Shown piece after piece: positions 43,857 through 53,120 of a DNA stretch of 64,000 bases. A program made the translations under genes and the position numbers. Below the pieces are notes generated by a model, which saw only the letters and a list, made by a program, of their open reading frames with translations, ran no database searches and was not told the origin of the DNA. Source of the DNA: Paracoccaceae bacterium (GTDB taxonomy: Bacteria; Pseudomonadota; Alphaproteobacteria; Rhodobacterales; Rhodobacteraceae); NCBI GenBank assembly GCA_024226455.1, contig JAAELR010000038.1, positions 1-64,000 of the forward strand, in the 5' to 3' direction. Numbering within the stretch: the stretch's first letter is position 1; each line of letters begins with the position of its first letter.

Positions 43857-43884
43857 GCGGGCGGCGGCACATGCCGCCGCCCGC
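43857..43884 (+). terminator. Intercistronic hairpin after nosZ
   Basis: Perfect 12-bp arms GCGGGCGGCGGC/GCCGCCGCCCGC around ACAT, 23 bases after the nosZ stop, with no T tract. Probably protects the nosZ mRNA 3' end and lowers expression of the genes behind it. Confidence 0.7.
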
Positions 43885-43917
43885 GCCTAACATCCACAGA
43901 ATTCAGGACATGACGAC

Positions 43918-44574
43918 ATGCGCGCTTTACTCTCTGCCCTCATCCTCGGCGCCGCCGGCGTTCTGGCGCCCCCCGCGATCGCTGCCGATGAAGACGTGCT
44001 GCGGGCCGGCAAACGGGTCTACATGACCAAGACCTGCCTGGCCTGCCACGGACGCAACGGGGCCAAGCCGATCATGTCCTACCCCGCACTGGCGGGGCAA
44101 AACGCGAAATACCTGGTGCAGCAGCTTGAACTGATCAAGTCCGGCGAGCGCACAGGCAGCGTCGATCCGGCGACAGGGCATCCTTTTGTTCAGGGCATGG
44201 CCGACATCATGCACCTGCTGACCGAGGAAGACATGGAAAACGTCTCTGCCTGGCTGACCGAGCAGAAACCCGCCGCGCCAGAGGTGCTGGACCCCGCCCC
44301 GACCGAGGCCGAACTGAAGGCCGGCGCCAAGATCTACAAGCGGCTGGGCTGCCGGACGTGCCACGGCAAGACCGGCGACAAGACGCAAAAAGACCTCTAC
44401 CCGTTCATCGCCGGTCTGGACCGTGACTATCTTGTCCGCCAGATGACCGACATGCGTGAAAAGATACGCACCGGCGGCAAGGTGAAACTGATGTTCGGCG
44501 TGATCAAGCGAGCCGATGACGAAGATATCGCTGCGATTGCAACCTGGCTGAGCCAGCTTGACCGCAACGAGTAG
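43918..44574 (+). CDS. nosC1: Diheme periplasmic cytochrome c (NosC1-like)
   Basis: 218 residues, signal peptide ending AIA-AD (about 22), and two class I cytochrome domains with C40LACH44 and C145RTCH149, of the cytochrome c553/c4 type. It probably donates electrons to the CuA site of NosZ, as the c-type cytochromes in clade II nos clusters are thought to do. Follows nosZ by 84 bases including the hairpin. Confidence 0.85.
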   Translation: MRALLSALILGAAGVLAPPAIAADEDVLRAGKRVYMTKTCLACHGRNGAKPIMSYPALAGQNAKYLVQQLELIKSGERTGSVDPATGHPFVQGMADIMHLLTEEDMENVSAWLTEQKPAAPEVLDPAPTEAELKAGAKIYKRLGCRTCHGKTGDKTQKDLYPFIAGLDRDYLVRQMTDMREKIRTGGKVKLMFGVIKRADDEDIAAIATWLSQLDRNE

Positions 44575-44601
44575 CAATACCGCAAGAAAGGGACGCACAA
44601 C

Positions 44602-45327
44602 ATGAAGACCATGACAAAGACGCTATTGGCCGTACTTCTGGCCACAGCCTCGCCGGCGCTGGCCGCCGGCACCGGAGACGACAACAACGCAGCCGGCTGG
44701 AACGAGGGCGGCGGCGAGCAAGACGAGGCCCTGACCCTGGTACCTGACCACGAGAACGGCATCTACACCTACGAGGTTTGCTCTGCCTGCCACCAGATGA
44801 ACGGCTGGGGCCTGACCGACGGAACCTTCCCGCAGATCTCGGGCCAGCATGTGAACGTGATCATCAAGCAGCTGGCCGATATCCGGGCGCTGAACCGCGA
44901 CAACCCGACCATGTATCCCTTTGCCCTACCACAGGAAATCGGCGGAAGCCAGGCGATCATGGATGTCGCCACCTATATCCAGAAACTGCCGATGAACCCG
45001 AACCCGGGCGTCGGTGCCGGCGACGATCTGGAGCACGGCGCCAAGCTTTACGCCGATAACTGCGTGCGCTGCCACGGCGAGACCGGCGAAGGCTCGAACG
45101 AGAAGTTCTATCCCCGCATCCATGGCCAGCACTACAGCTATCTGGTGCGCCAGTACGAATGGATCAGGGACGGCAAGCGCCGCAACGCCAACCCCGACAT
45201 GGTCAAACAGATCGAAACCTTCACCGAGCGTGACACCAAGGCGGTGCTGGACTATGTCAGCCGCATGAAACCGCCAGCGGATATGATCGGTGACCCCGAC
45301 TGGGTCAATCCGGACTACGACTGGTAA
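44602..45327 (+). CDS. nosC2: Diheme periplasmic cytochrome c (NosC2-like)
   Basis: 241 residues, signal peptide ending LAA (about 22), hemes at C60SACH64 and C154VRCH158. Similar in plan to the cytochrome just upstream and probably a partner in the same electron path. An AAGAAAGGGA ribosome site precedes the ATG. Confidence 0.85.
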   Translation: MKTMTKTLLAVLLATASPALAAGTGDDNNAAGWNEGGGEQDEALTLVPDHENGIYTYEVCSACHQMNGWGLTDGTFPQISGQHVNVIIKQLADIRALNRDNPTMYPFALPQEIGGSQAIMDVATYIQKLPMNPNPGVGAGDDLEHGAKLYADNCVRCHGETGEGSNEKFYPRIHGQHYSYLVRQYEWIRDGKRRNANPDMVKQIETFTERDTKAVLDYVSRMKPPADMIGDPDWVNPDYDW

Positions 45328-45393
45328 TTGCGATAGAGTGCCGGGCGGTGGTACTGCTGCCGCCCGAACCGGATCGCTCCGAGGCAGGACGCC

Positions 45394-46575
45394 ATGACAA
45401 AATCTGAAGACACGCGCCGCGGTATTGTTTACCGCGTGCTGACGCTCGTTTCGGTCGCGCTGATCGCGGCCGCCTTCTTCTCGCCCGGCTGGTGGGTGTC
45501 GCTGACCGCGCCCAACTACCCCGAGCAGAGCTTTCCGCAAGGTGTGCGGATCGTGTTTCACATGGACAGCGTGCGCAACGGCTGTGACATCCGCGTCAGC
45601 GAAGAGGTCGAGGTTACCGAGGCGCTGGACTGCGTGCACGAGATGGACACGATCAACCACTTCGTCGGCATGTTCCCCATCGCATCCGGCGGGCCGGTGG
45701 AAAAGGCGTTCTCGCCCTTCCTGTTTGCCATGCTGGGTGTGATGCTGCTGGCCTTTGCCGCCCCTGGTCGCTGGCCGCGAATGACGGTCTCGGTGGTGGG
45801 CTATGGTGCGGTGGCAACGTGGATGACCATGGCCATGTATGGCGACAACGGGGTGCGGCTGCACACCAAGGGCTATGTCGAGGGGATGGTGGTGTCGCTG
45901 GGGCAGGATGCCAGCGAGTCGGCGCGCAACGCCAGCCTGGCCCCGGTTGTGCAGATGCTGCAGCAGTCGCTGGCCGACAGCGAGGCCGAAGAGGTCGGCG
46001 CCGCCGCCGACAGCGACAACAAGGACGCCATGATCAAGACCCTGCGCAGCGCCTACCGGATCGACGACCTGAAGCGGCCGATAGATGAACAGGAAGACTG
46101 GAACGGGTCTCTCATGCAGGTCTTCACGTGGCACTACGGCAAATCGCTGGCCCGCTGGTTCAACAACCCCGAACGCAACGACCCACTGGTGGCGATGATG
46201 GATAACATCGCACAGCTGCTATATGCCGCGATCATCGCGCTGATGGCGCTGATGGTGTTTGCCGCCTGGTCGGCGCGCTCTGCGTTTTACTGGATCCTGG
46301 TGCTGGCGCCGATGGCGCTGCCGGTCGGGTTCCTGGCAGAGTATGCCGCCTGGCTATGGTGGTACGGCCACTCGTTGAACGAGATGGGGGCGTTCACTCT
46401 GAAACCCTTCATGCCCACGGTCTTTGGCGACGGCAAGGTGGCGCAATTTGCCACGCATTCCTACCCGGCCATCGGTTTCGGCTTCATGGTGGCCTCGTCG
46501 CTCATGCTGCTTCTGGCCGGGCTAATTCGGTTCAAACAGCTGCGCCTGGCAGGAGACGCGGCAGCGCGGATGTAG
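45394..46575 (+). CDS. nosB: NosB-like polytopic membrane protein
   Basis: 393 residues with about five membrane helices and a large periplasmic loop between the first and second. The C-terminal YAAWLWWYGHSLNEMGAFTLKP-type region (written in part) with GDGKVAQF resembles NosB of clade II clusters. NosB function is unproven; it is thought to help electron transfer or NosZ maturation. The large loop has two cysteines (GCDI, DCVH). Confidence 0.75.
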   Translation: MTKSEDTRRGIVYRVLTLVSVALIAAAFFSPGWWVSLTAPNYPEQSFPQGVRIVFHMDSVRNGCDIRVSEEVEVTEALDCVHEMDTINHFVGMFPIASGGPVEKAFSPFLFAMLGVMLLAFAAPGRWPRMTVSVVGYGAVATWMTMAMYGDNGVRLHTKGYVEGMVVSLGQDASESARNASLAPVVQMLQQSLADSEAEEVGAAADSDNKDAMIKTLRSAYRIDDLKRPIDEQEDWNGSLMQVFTWHYGKSLARWFNNPERNDPLVAMMDNIAQLLYAAIIALMALMVFAAWSARSAFYWILVLAPMALPVGFLAEYAAWLWWYGHSLNEMGAFTLKPFMPTVFGDGKVAQFATHSYPAIGFGFMVASSLMLLLAGLIRFKQLRLAGDAAARM

Positions 46576-46580
46576 GAACG

Positions 46581-47855
46581 ATGCGAAAGACCCTGTGGTT
46601 CTTCGTGGTCTTCGCCGTGGTGGCGGCCTTTTCGGCCGCCGCCGCCGGGGCGGGGACGTTGCAGGATCTCATTGATGCCGCCCCGGACGGCGCCGAACTG
46701 GTGCCGCCCGCCGGGATCTATTCCGAGCAGATCGTGATCGACCGCCACATCGTGCTGGACGGGCGCAACGGCGTGGTGATCGACGCGGCTGGCAAGGGCA
46801 CCGTGGTGACGCTGAACGCGACCGGCGCCACGCTGAAGAACCTTTCCCTGCGCAACTCGGGCCGGCTGCACAACAAAGTCGATGCGGGGCTTAGGATCAC
46901 AGGCGATTTCAACGTCATACGCGACGTGACCATCGAAAACAGCCTGTTCGGCATCGACATGACGCAGGCCAGCAACAACGTGCTGCGCCGCATCCACATC
47001 TCGTCAAAGGACATGCCGCTGGAAATGCGCGGCGACAGCGTGCGCATCTGGTACTCCAACGACAACAAGTTCGAGGACAATACCGTCGAAGACGCCCGCG
47101 ATATCGTTATCTGGTACAGTTCCGGCAATATTCTGCGCGACAACAAGATCCGCCGCGGGCGCTATGGCATCCATTTCATGTACGCCCATGACAATACGGT
47201 AGAGCGCAACGATATTTCCGACTGCGTCGTCGGCATCTTCCTGATGTACGCCAACGATACTTTCGTACGCGACAACAAGGTCCTGCGGTCCTGGGGGGCG
47301 TCGGGCACCGGTATCGGGTTCAAGGAAAGTTCCGGCGTGGTGGTCGCGGGCAACGACATCATCGGCAACGCCACCGGCATATACCTCGACCCCTCGCCAT
47401 GGGACCCCGACAAGACCAACACGTTCGAAAACAACGTGATCGCTTATAACGGTATCGGGATCGAGTTTCACAACGACTGGACCGGCAACAACTTTGCCGG
47501 CAATGCGTTCATGTCCAATTTCACCCAGATCAGCGTGCGCGGCGGCGGCACCGCCCTGCGCGAGGGCTGGAACGGGAATTATTGGGACGATTACGCCGGT
47601 TTCGACCGTGACGGAGACGGTCAGGGCGACGTTCCTTATGAGATCTACAACTACGCCGACCGGATCTGGATGGAAGTGCCCAGCGCCAGCTTTTTCCGCG
47701 GCGGCCTGGCGCTGGCGGCGTTGGACTTCGTCGAACGCCTGGCGCCATTTTCCGAGCCCCGCCTCTTGATTCGAGAGCGTGCATCGCTGATAGCACCACC
47801 CGAACGCGCCGGGCCCGAAAAGGCCTCGTTATCGGCGCTGGAGTCACTGAAATGA
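46581..47855 (+). CDS. nosD: NosD, periplasmic copper-site maturation protein
   Basis: 424 residues: signal peptide (to about 26) and a right-handed beta-helix built from CASH repeats (NNVLRRIHI, NKFEDNTVEDA, NTVERNDISD, DTFVRDNKVL). It works with NosF and NosY to build the CuZ centre. A C-terminal tail of about 50 residues is variable. Starts 5 bases after nosB, overlaps nosG by 4 bases. Confidence 0.94.
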   Translation: MRKTLWFFVVFAVVAAFSAAAAGAGTLQDLIDAAPDGAELVPPAGIYSEQIVIDRHIVLDGRNGVVIDAAGKGTVVTLNATGATLKNLSLRNSGRLHNKVDAGLRITGDFNVIRDVTIENSLFGIDMTQASNNVLRRIHISSKDMPLEMRGDSVRIWYSNDNKFEDNTVEDARDIVIWYSSGNILRDNKIRRGRYGIHFMYAHDNTVERNDISDCVVGIFLMYANDTFVRDNKVLRSWGASGTGIGFKESSGVVVAGNDIIGNATGIYLDPSPWDPDKTNTFENNVIAYNGIGIEFHNDWTGNNFAGNAFMSNFTQISVRGGGTALREGWNGNYWDDYAGFDRDGDGQGDVPYEIYNYADRIWMEVPSASFFRGGLALAALDFVERLAPFSEPRLLIRERASLIAPPERAGPEKASLSALESLK

Positions 47856-48619
47856 GCGACGCGCCGGAAAAACCCAAGAGAAAACGCCTGACCCGGCGCG
47901 AGCTGGAGCGGCGGCGGGTGATCATGCGCTCGCTGAGCGCCGGGATAGCGGTGGTGACCGCCGGGCTGGTCGGCTGGTACCCGGTGCGGGCCGGAATTTT
48001 CGACCGCTTGCGTCCGCCCGGGGCGATCCCCGAGGATGATTTCCTGGCCGCCTGCATAAAGTGCGGCCAATGCGTTCAGGTCTGCCCGGTCGAGGCCATC
48101 GTGCTGGGCGACGGTAACGAGGGTTACGGCCTTGGCGTACCGCACATCAATGCCCGCAAGCAGGCATGCGACTTTTCCTGCGACGCCACGCAATGCGTGC
48201 TGGCCTGCCCCACCGGAGCGCTGAGTCACGAGATCTCCAGGAAAGAAGAAGTCAGCATCGGTTTCGCCCGTTTCGCCCGGCCCGATGCCTGCCTGGCGAT
48301 GCACGGTGAGGGCTTCACCGGGGTTGTGCAGGGGCCGGATTTCGAGGGATTGCTGCGCTATGAAGAGATCGACCGCTGGACCCCGATCAAGGTGGCCGAT
48401 CACCCCTACGATCTGGAGCTTTGCGATCTTTGCGTGCGCGAATGCCCGATCGAGGACGCGATCCATCTGGAACCCTTGTCGGGCGACCCCGACGAAAATC
48501 GCCACCGCCCGGTTATCACCGACAAATGCGTCGGCTGCGGAACCTGCGAAATGATGTGCCCGACCGAACCGGCAGCCATCATCATCGACACAGAGCTTGG
48601 GCTGGAGCGCCGGTCATGA
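47852..48619 (+). CDS. nosG: NosG, NapG-like periplasmic ferredoxin
   Basis: 255 residues with four [4Fe-4S] cysteine groups: CIKCGQCVQVCP, CDATQCVLACP, CDLCVRECP and CVGCGTCEMMCP. The N-terminal ERRRVIMRSL followed by a hydrophobic segment is a possible twin-arginine leader. In clade II systems NosG and NosH form a quinol-oxidising path to NosZ, like NapG/NapH. Overlaps nosH by 4 bases. Confidence 0.88.
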   Translation: MSDAPEKPKRKRLTRRELERRRVIMRSLSAGIAVVTAGLVGWYPVRAGIFDRLRPPGAIPEDDFLAACIKCGQCVQVCPVEAIVLGDGNEGYGLGVPHINARKQACDFSCDATQCVLACPTGALSHEISRKEEVSIGFARFARPDACLAMHGEGFTGVVQGPDFEGLLRYEEIDRWTPIKVADHPYDLELCDLCVRECPIEDAIHLEPLSGDPDENRHRPVITDKCVGCGTCEMMCPTEPAAIIIDTELGLERRS

Positions 48620-49593
48620 GATGGTATTTTCACAAGCTGGCGATGATGTTCGGCGCTGCACCGCGCAAGCCCGGGCCCAGGGAAGAGACCGACGCCGCCC
48701 GCGATATGAAGCGGTTGCAGAAAACCCCCGACGAGGCAAAAAAACGCAAGGCGCTGATCCTGCACGAGATGGAATACCCACTGGTCAGCAACAAGTGGAA
48801 ATACGCCCGCTGGATCTCGATCATCGTCATCAACCTGATGTTCGTAGTCTCGTTCTCGTGGGACGTGCAGTTGGTCGAGGGCGCCATGACCGCGTCTCGT
48901 TTTCTTGGCTTCCACATGGCCGACCCGACCGGCGCGCTGCAGGTGATGCTGGCCTTCAAGCAGGTCATGCTGAACCTGGTGATCGGCACGGTGACGGTAA
49001 TCCTGATCTGGTGGTTCTTCGGCGGACGGGCGTTCTGTTCCTGGGCCTGCCCCTATCACCTGCTGGCCGAATGGGCCGAAGCGATCCACCTGTTTCTGGC
49101 CCGGCGCGGCTGGGTCAGGGATCAGGTGTTTCACCGCAGTCTGCGGGTGGTGTTGTGGTTTATCTTCATGGGGTTGGCACTGGCCAGCGGCTATACGGTT
49201 TTCGAGTATATCAACCCGGTCGGCATCGTCAGCCGGGCGCTGATCTACGGGCCGACACTGGCACTGCTCTGGGTGCTGTTCCTGCTCTCGATCGAGGTGT
49301 TCTTTTCGCGTCGCTTCTGGTGCCGTTACATCTGCCCGATGGGCCTGACCTATGGCGTGATCGGCACCGCGGCACCGGTGCAGATCAGGTACGACCTGTC
49401 CAAATGCGTGCACGAGGGTGAATGCCGCGAGGTTTGCCTGGTGCCGCATGTTCTGGAAGTTACCAAGATGGGGTATGCATCCGACACCGAGGAATTCATC
49501 GCCTCCGACTGTACCCGCTGCGGACTTTGCGTCGATGCTTGCCCGCAGGGCGCGCTCAGCTATACCATCCGCGGGCTGGACAAGGTGATCTGA
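48616..49593 (+). CDS. nosH: NosH, NapH-like membrane iron-sulphur protein
   Basis: 325 residues with four to five membrane helices, the periplasm/cytoplasm motifs CSWACPYH and CRYICPMG typical of NapH/NosR C-termini, and two cytoplasmic-type clusters (CVHEGECREVCLVP, CTRCGLCVDACP). It would oxidise quinol and reduce NosG. No NosR is present, so this is the membrane entry point for electrons. Coupled to nosF by TGATG. Confidence 0.88.
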   Translation: MRWYFHKLAMMFGAAPRKPGPREETDAARDMKRLQKTPDEAKKRKALILHEMEYPLVSNKWKYARWISIIVINLMFVVSFSWDVQLVEGAMTASRFLGFHMADPTGALQVMLAFKQVMLNLVIGTVTVILIWWFFGGRAFCSWACPYHLLAEWAEAIHLFLARRGWVRDQVFHRSLRVVLWFIFMGLALASGYTVFEYINPVGIVSRALIYGPTLALLWVLFLLSIEVFFSRRFWCRYICPMGLTYGVIGTAAPVQIRYDLSKCVHEGECREVCLVPHVLEVTKMGYASDTEEFIASDCTRCGLCVDACPQGALSYTIRGLDKVI

Positions 49594-50453
49594 TGGGCAT
49601 GATCGCAATCGACGGGCTGACCAAGCGGTTCGAGCGCCGGGCGGTGCTGGACGAGTTGACGCTGTCGCTCGCCGCCGGCGACCGTGTGGCGTTGATCGGG
49701 TCGAACGGGGCTGGCAAGACCACACTGTTTCGCTGCCTGTTGGGGCAGTACCGCTTTCAGGGAACGGTTGGTTTCGACGGCCCGGGCAACGGGCGGCGAC
49801 GCGACACGGCAACGCTGGCGCGCATCGCCTTCGTGCCGCAACTGCCGCCTCCGCTGCGCATGCCGGTTGGCGAATTACTGAAATTCGCCGTCAACGGCAC
49901 CGGCGCGGACCGTGCGTGCATGGATGACATCGCGGCCAAGATGGGCATCGATCTGGCAGAGATCCGGCGGCGGCCGTTTTACCGGCTGTCGGGCGGGCAA
50001 AAGCAGAAAATCCTGGTGACTATCGCGCTGGCGCGTCAGGCCGAACTGATGATCTTCGACGAACCGGCCGCCAATCTCGACCCCGCGGCGCGGGCGGTGT
50101 TCATCGATCTCCTGGCCGAGCGCAAGGATGCCTCGATGCTGATCGCCTCGCACCGGCTGGAAGAGGTCGCCTCGCTGGTCAACCGGGTGATCGAGCTGGA
50201 CCGCGGCAAGGTGGTGCTGGACGACAGCGTCGTCGACCGGCTGAAGGCGGGCGTGTTCCGCAACTGCCGCATCGGCCTGGCAGAGCCGCACCCGACCTTC
50301 ATCACCGCGCTGACCGATTGGGGGTTCGCCAGCGACAACGGCACCATGTATGCCGGACGCATCCCAGCTGGTGACACATTGCGCTTTCTGGGCCTTCTCA
50401 GCCGCTATGCCAGCCTTGTCGAGCATCTGTCGCTCGATACCGGTGAGGTCTGA
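49593..50453 (+). CDS. nosF: NosF, ABC ATPase for NosZ copper-centre assembly
   Basis: 286 residues with Walker A GSNGAGKTT, signature LSGGQKQ and Walker B LMIFDEPAANLDP. Energises NosY in delivery of sulphur/copper for CuZ. The C-terminal 60 residues form an extra domain usual for NosF. Confidence 0.93.
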   Translation: MGMIAIDGLTKRFERRAVLDELTLSLAAGDRVALIGSNGAGKTTLFRCLLGQYRFQGTVGFDGPGNGRRRDTATLARIAFVPQLPPPLRMPVGELLKFAVNGTGADRACMDDIAAKMGIDLAEIRRRPFYRLSGGQKQKILVTIALARQAELMIFDEPAANLDPAARAVFIDLLAERKDASMLIASHRLEEVASLVNRVIELDRGKVVLDDSVVDRLKAGVFRNCRIGLAEPHPTFITALTDWGFASDNGTMYAGRIPAGDTLRFLGLLSRYASLVEHLSLDTGEV

Positions 50454-50456
50454 GCC

Positions 50457-50945
50457 ATGTGCCGCTGCGCCCAACGCCATTCACGCCGCACGGTCCTGAC
50501 CCTGCTCGCCGCCACTGCGACGCTGGCGGGCTGCAAACCGCAGACAGAGGGGCCAGAGCCGATCCGCTGGGGCCGCGAGACCTGCGAGATCTGCGGCATG
50601 ATCATCTCGGACGCGCGCTATGCCGCCGAGGTGCGTGGCGGACCGGAAAAGCGCCTGGCCAAGTTCGACGATATCGGCGACGCGGTGCACTGGCTGAACC
50701 ATCAAAGCTGGAAGTCGGAACCTGATGTTGAATTCTGGGTGATGGACAGCAATACCGGCAAGGACTGGCTTGACGCGCGCCGGTCCTTCTATCATCCCGA
50801 CACGTTAAGCCCGATGGATTACGGCTATGCCGCGGTTGCCACCCGCGAACCTGGCACCGTGACCTTCGAGGTGATGAAGGCGGCGGTGATGCTGAAGGGG
50901 CTTTCCAGCCGCTGCCTGCCGGTCGAGGAGTGGAAAACCGAATGA
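50457..50945 (+). CDS. nosL: NosL, copper-binding lipoprotein
   Basis: 162 residues. Lipobox LAGC26 gives an outer-membrane or periplasm-facing lipoprotein; Cu(I) ligands are in C43EICGM48. It supplies copper to the NosD/F/Y machinery. Here it lies between nosF and nosY, whereas it is most often after nosY. Confidence 0.93.
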   Translation: MCRCAQRHSRRTVLTLLAATATLAGCKPQTEGPEPIRWGRETCEICGMIISDARYAAEVRGGPEKRLAKFDDIGDAVHWLNHQSWKSEPDVEFWVMDSNTGKDWLDARRSFYHPDTLSPMDYGYAAVATREPGTVTFEVMKAAVMLKGLSSRCLPVEEWKTE

Positions 50946-51784
50946 GTTCAAACGCGCGCGCGTCCTTCGGCCTGATCGCAAGGCTGGAGGTACACGAGAG
51001 TCTGCGCTCTCGCTGGTTCCACTTTTACGCCCTGGTCCTGGTAGGGCTGATGCTGCTGCTGATTCTGACCGGCGTGTCGGAAAGCCGGGTGATGGGGTTC
51101 ACCGGGCTGTCGCGCCTGCTGGTGACCTATATCCAGATCACCATGGCGGTGCTGCCGCTGTTTATCATCGTCGCCACGGCACGGTCGATGGTGGGCGACC
51201 GCGAGGCGGGAAACCTGGAATACATGCTGGCCTTTCCGGTGTCGCTTGCCACCTGGTTCTGGGGCCGTTTTCTGGCCCGCCTGATGCTGATCCTGGCGCC
51301 CGTGCTGCTGGCGCTGGGAATTGCGGCGGTGTTCGGGCTGATGAAGGGGCACGAGATACCATGGCGCCATGTGGGGCTCTATTCCGGCCTGACGGCGGCA
51401 CTCGCCACCTGTTTTCTGGGGCTTGGTTTTCTGCTGTCGTCGGTGTCGCGCTCGACCGAGGTTGCCCTGGGCGCCAGCCTGATGATCTGGCTGGTGCTGG
51501 TGGCTCTGCTGGACCTGCTGCTGTTGTCGGTGCTGATCAAGGCGCAGTTCGTGCCCGAATTCGTCATCGGCATCGCGCTGGCCAACCCGCTGCAAAGCTT
51601 CCGCACCGCGTCGATGATCCTGTTCGACCCGCAGTTGATCCTGCTGGGCCCGGCCTCTTATGTCATTCTCGATCTCTTTGGCGTTACCGGTTATGTGGTC
51701 TGGGCGCTGATCTACCCCACCGCGCTGGGGCTTGTCTTTGCCGCCCTGGGATACTGGCGGTTTTCCCGGTCCGATCTGGTCTGA
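50942..51784 (+). CDS. nosY: NosY, ABC permease for NosZ maturation
   Basis: 280 residues and six membrane helices (ABC-2 type). Typical motifs ATARSMVGDREAGNLEYMLAF-like coupling region and LGFLLSSVSRSTEVAL. Partner of NosF. Starts within the nosL stop by overlap. Ends the nos operon, convergent with the tlpA/sco unit. Confidence 0.93.
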   Translation: MSSNARASFGLIARLEVHESLRSRWFHFYALVLVGLMLLLILTGVSESRVMGFTGLSRLLVTYIQITMAVLPLFIIVATARSMVGDREAGNLEYMLAFPVSLATWFWGRFLARLMLILAPVLLALGIAAVFGLMKGHEIPWRHVGLYSGLTAALATCFLGLGFLLSSVSRSTEVALGASLMIWLVLVALLDLLLLSVLIKAQFVPEFVIGIALANPLQSFRTASMILFDPQLILLGPASYVILDLFGVTGYVVWALIYPTALGLVFAALGYWRFSRSDLV

Positions 51785-51855
51785 GGCGCTCTTCGGTCGC
51801 AGCCGGTCCCAATTCGCGTGAAGCAACCGCAAGGCAGCGCCGAGCGCCCCTGCCC

Positions 51856-52389
51856 TTACCCGGCGAGACCGCGCAACCAGACAATCGTGGCCGCATCGTC
51901 CCATTGCGCCTCGCCGCTGACCGTATAGGCATGCCGTCCTTGCCGGTCCACGACGGCCGTGCTCGGCAGATCCTCCAGCCCCATGGTCGCCACAAGGTTC
52001 CCGCCCTCGCCCATCAGAACCGGCAGATTGGCTATCTCTGTCTCGCGGTAAAACCGCTGCACCCAGACCGGGCCGCGCCAGTCGAAAGCCAGTGGAAGCA
52101 CCGCGATGCGCCCCGGATCGACCGATGCGGCCAGGCGCGACAGCGACGGCATTTCCCGGCGGCAAGGCAGGCACCAGGGCCCCCAGAAGTTCAGCACCAC
52201 CACTCTGCCCGCCCAAGCCGCCAGCGGCCGGGCCGCGCCCGTCTCGTCCAGCATCTTCAGCCCCGAAGGGTCTCCCACCGGGATCGCCGCGCGGGCAAGC
52301 GTGGCCGCCGGGGGGGCATAACTCTCGGCATGCGCGCCACGCGTCGCCAGCGTCGCCCCCGCACCAGCAAGAAAACCGCGCCGTCGCAT
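51856..52389 (-). CDS. TlpA-like thiol-disulphide protein
   Basis: 177 residues with a twin-arginine-like leader (MRRRGFLAG), a thioredoxin fold and the redox pair C73LPC76 in FWGPWCLPCRREMP. Proteins of this type reduce cysteines of CuA sites or cytochrome c so that copper or heme can be inserted. It is 3 bases after the Sco1 gene, an operon typical of CuA assembly, so NosZ or an oxidase is the likely client. Confidence 0.85.
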   Translation of the reverse strand: MRRRGFLAGAGATLATRGAHAESYAPPAATLARAAIPVGDPSGLKMLDETGAARPLAAWAGRVVVLNFWGPWCLPCRREMPSLSRLAASVDPGRIAVLPLAFDWRGPVWVQRFYRETEIANLPVLMGEGGNLVATMGLEDLPSTAVVDRQGRHAYTVSGEAQWDDAATIVWLRGLAG

Positions 52390-52392
52390 CGC

Positions 52393-53007
52393 CTAGTTCG
52401 CCGGCACCGCCGCCATGCTGGCGCGGATATCGGTGGTGATGTCATCGGCGGCCAGCCCGTGCGGAAAGCGACGGATCAGTGCCCCGTCGGGTCCGACAAA
52501 GGCGATCGAGGCGGTGTGATCGACGGCGTAATCGTCGGGCCTGTCGGGATCGGGGATGTGAATCTCATACCGGGCGTTGAACGCCTTGACCATATGGTCG
52601 GTATAGGCCTTGGGTCCGCGCAGCGCGATGATGCGGTCATCGAAAAAACCCACGTATTCGCGCAGCACCTTGGCGGTGTCCCGGTCGGGATCGACGGTGA
52701 CGAACAGAACCGTCAGCCGCTCCATCCCGTCACCAAGCTGCTCCATCACGTCGGTGATCGTCGACAGCGAGGTCGGGCACACGTCCGGGCAACCGGTATA
52801 GCCGAAATATATCAGCACAAACTGCCCGAAGAGGTCGGCGTCGGTCACCACGTTGCCATAGACGTCCTCCATCAGATAACGTCGCCGGACCGGCTGCGCA
52901 TCATCGGAATTGTCGGCCCCAAGATCGGCATTCTGGGCCCGCAGCGGCATCGCAGCGCCCAGGGCAAGGGCGGCGGCAGTGGCCACAAAGACGCGTCTGT
53001 CTTGCAT
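52393..53007 (-). CDS. Sco1/SenC/PrrC-family copper chaperone
   Basis: 204 residues, leader with MQDRRVFVAT (possible twin-arginine), thioredoxin fold, copper ligands C73PDVC77P and the histidine in VDHTAS. Loads copper into CuA centres of cytochrome oxidase and probably NosZ. AAGGAG ribosome site. An FNR-like dyad lies 53-66 bp upstream of its start. Confidence 0.92.
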   Translation of the reverse strand: MQDRRVFVATAAALALGAAMPLRAQNADLGADNSDDAQPVRRRYLMEDVYGNVVTDADLFGQFVLIYFGYTGCPDVCPTSLSTITDVMEQLGDGMERLTVLFVTVDPDRDTAKVLREYVGFFDDRIIALRGPKAYTDHMVKAFNARYEIHIPDPDRPDDYAVDHTASIAFVGPDGALIRRFPHGLAADDITTDIRASMAAVPAN

Positions 53008-53059
53008 CGGAAACTCCTTGGTGTTGCCGCAGCCCTACGCTGCACCCGTCACCAGTGCC

Positions 53060-53073
53060 TTGACTTATGTCAC
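53060..53073. promoter_or_regulatory. FNR/NnrR-like box between sco and the BASS transporter
   Basis: TTGACTTATGTCAC, 9 of 10 dyad positions, centred about 59 bp from the sco start and 54 bp from the transporter start. It suggests that copper delivery is co-regulated with denitrification, and perhaps the transporter as well. Confidence 0.6.
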
Positions 53074-53120
53074 GTCCCGCCGCAGGCAAGCCTGCGGCGG
53101 CGGCACGAAGGACCAGCGAG

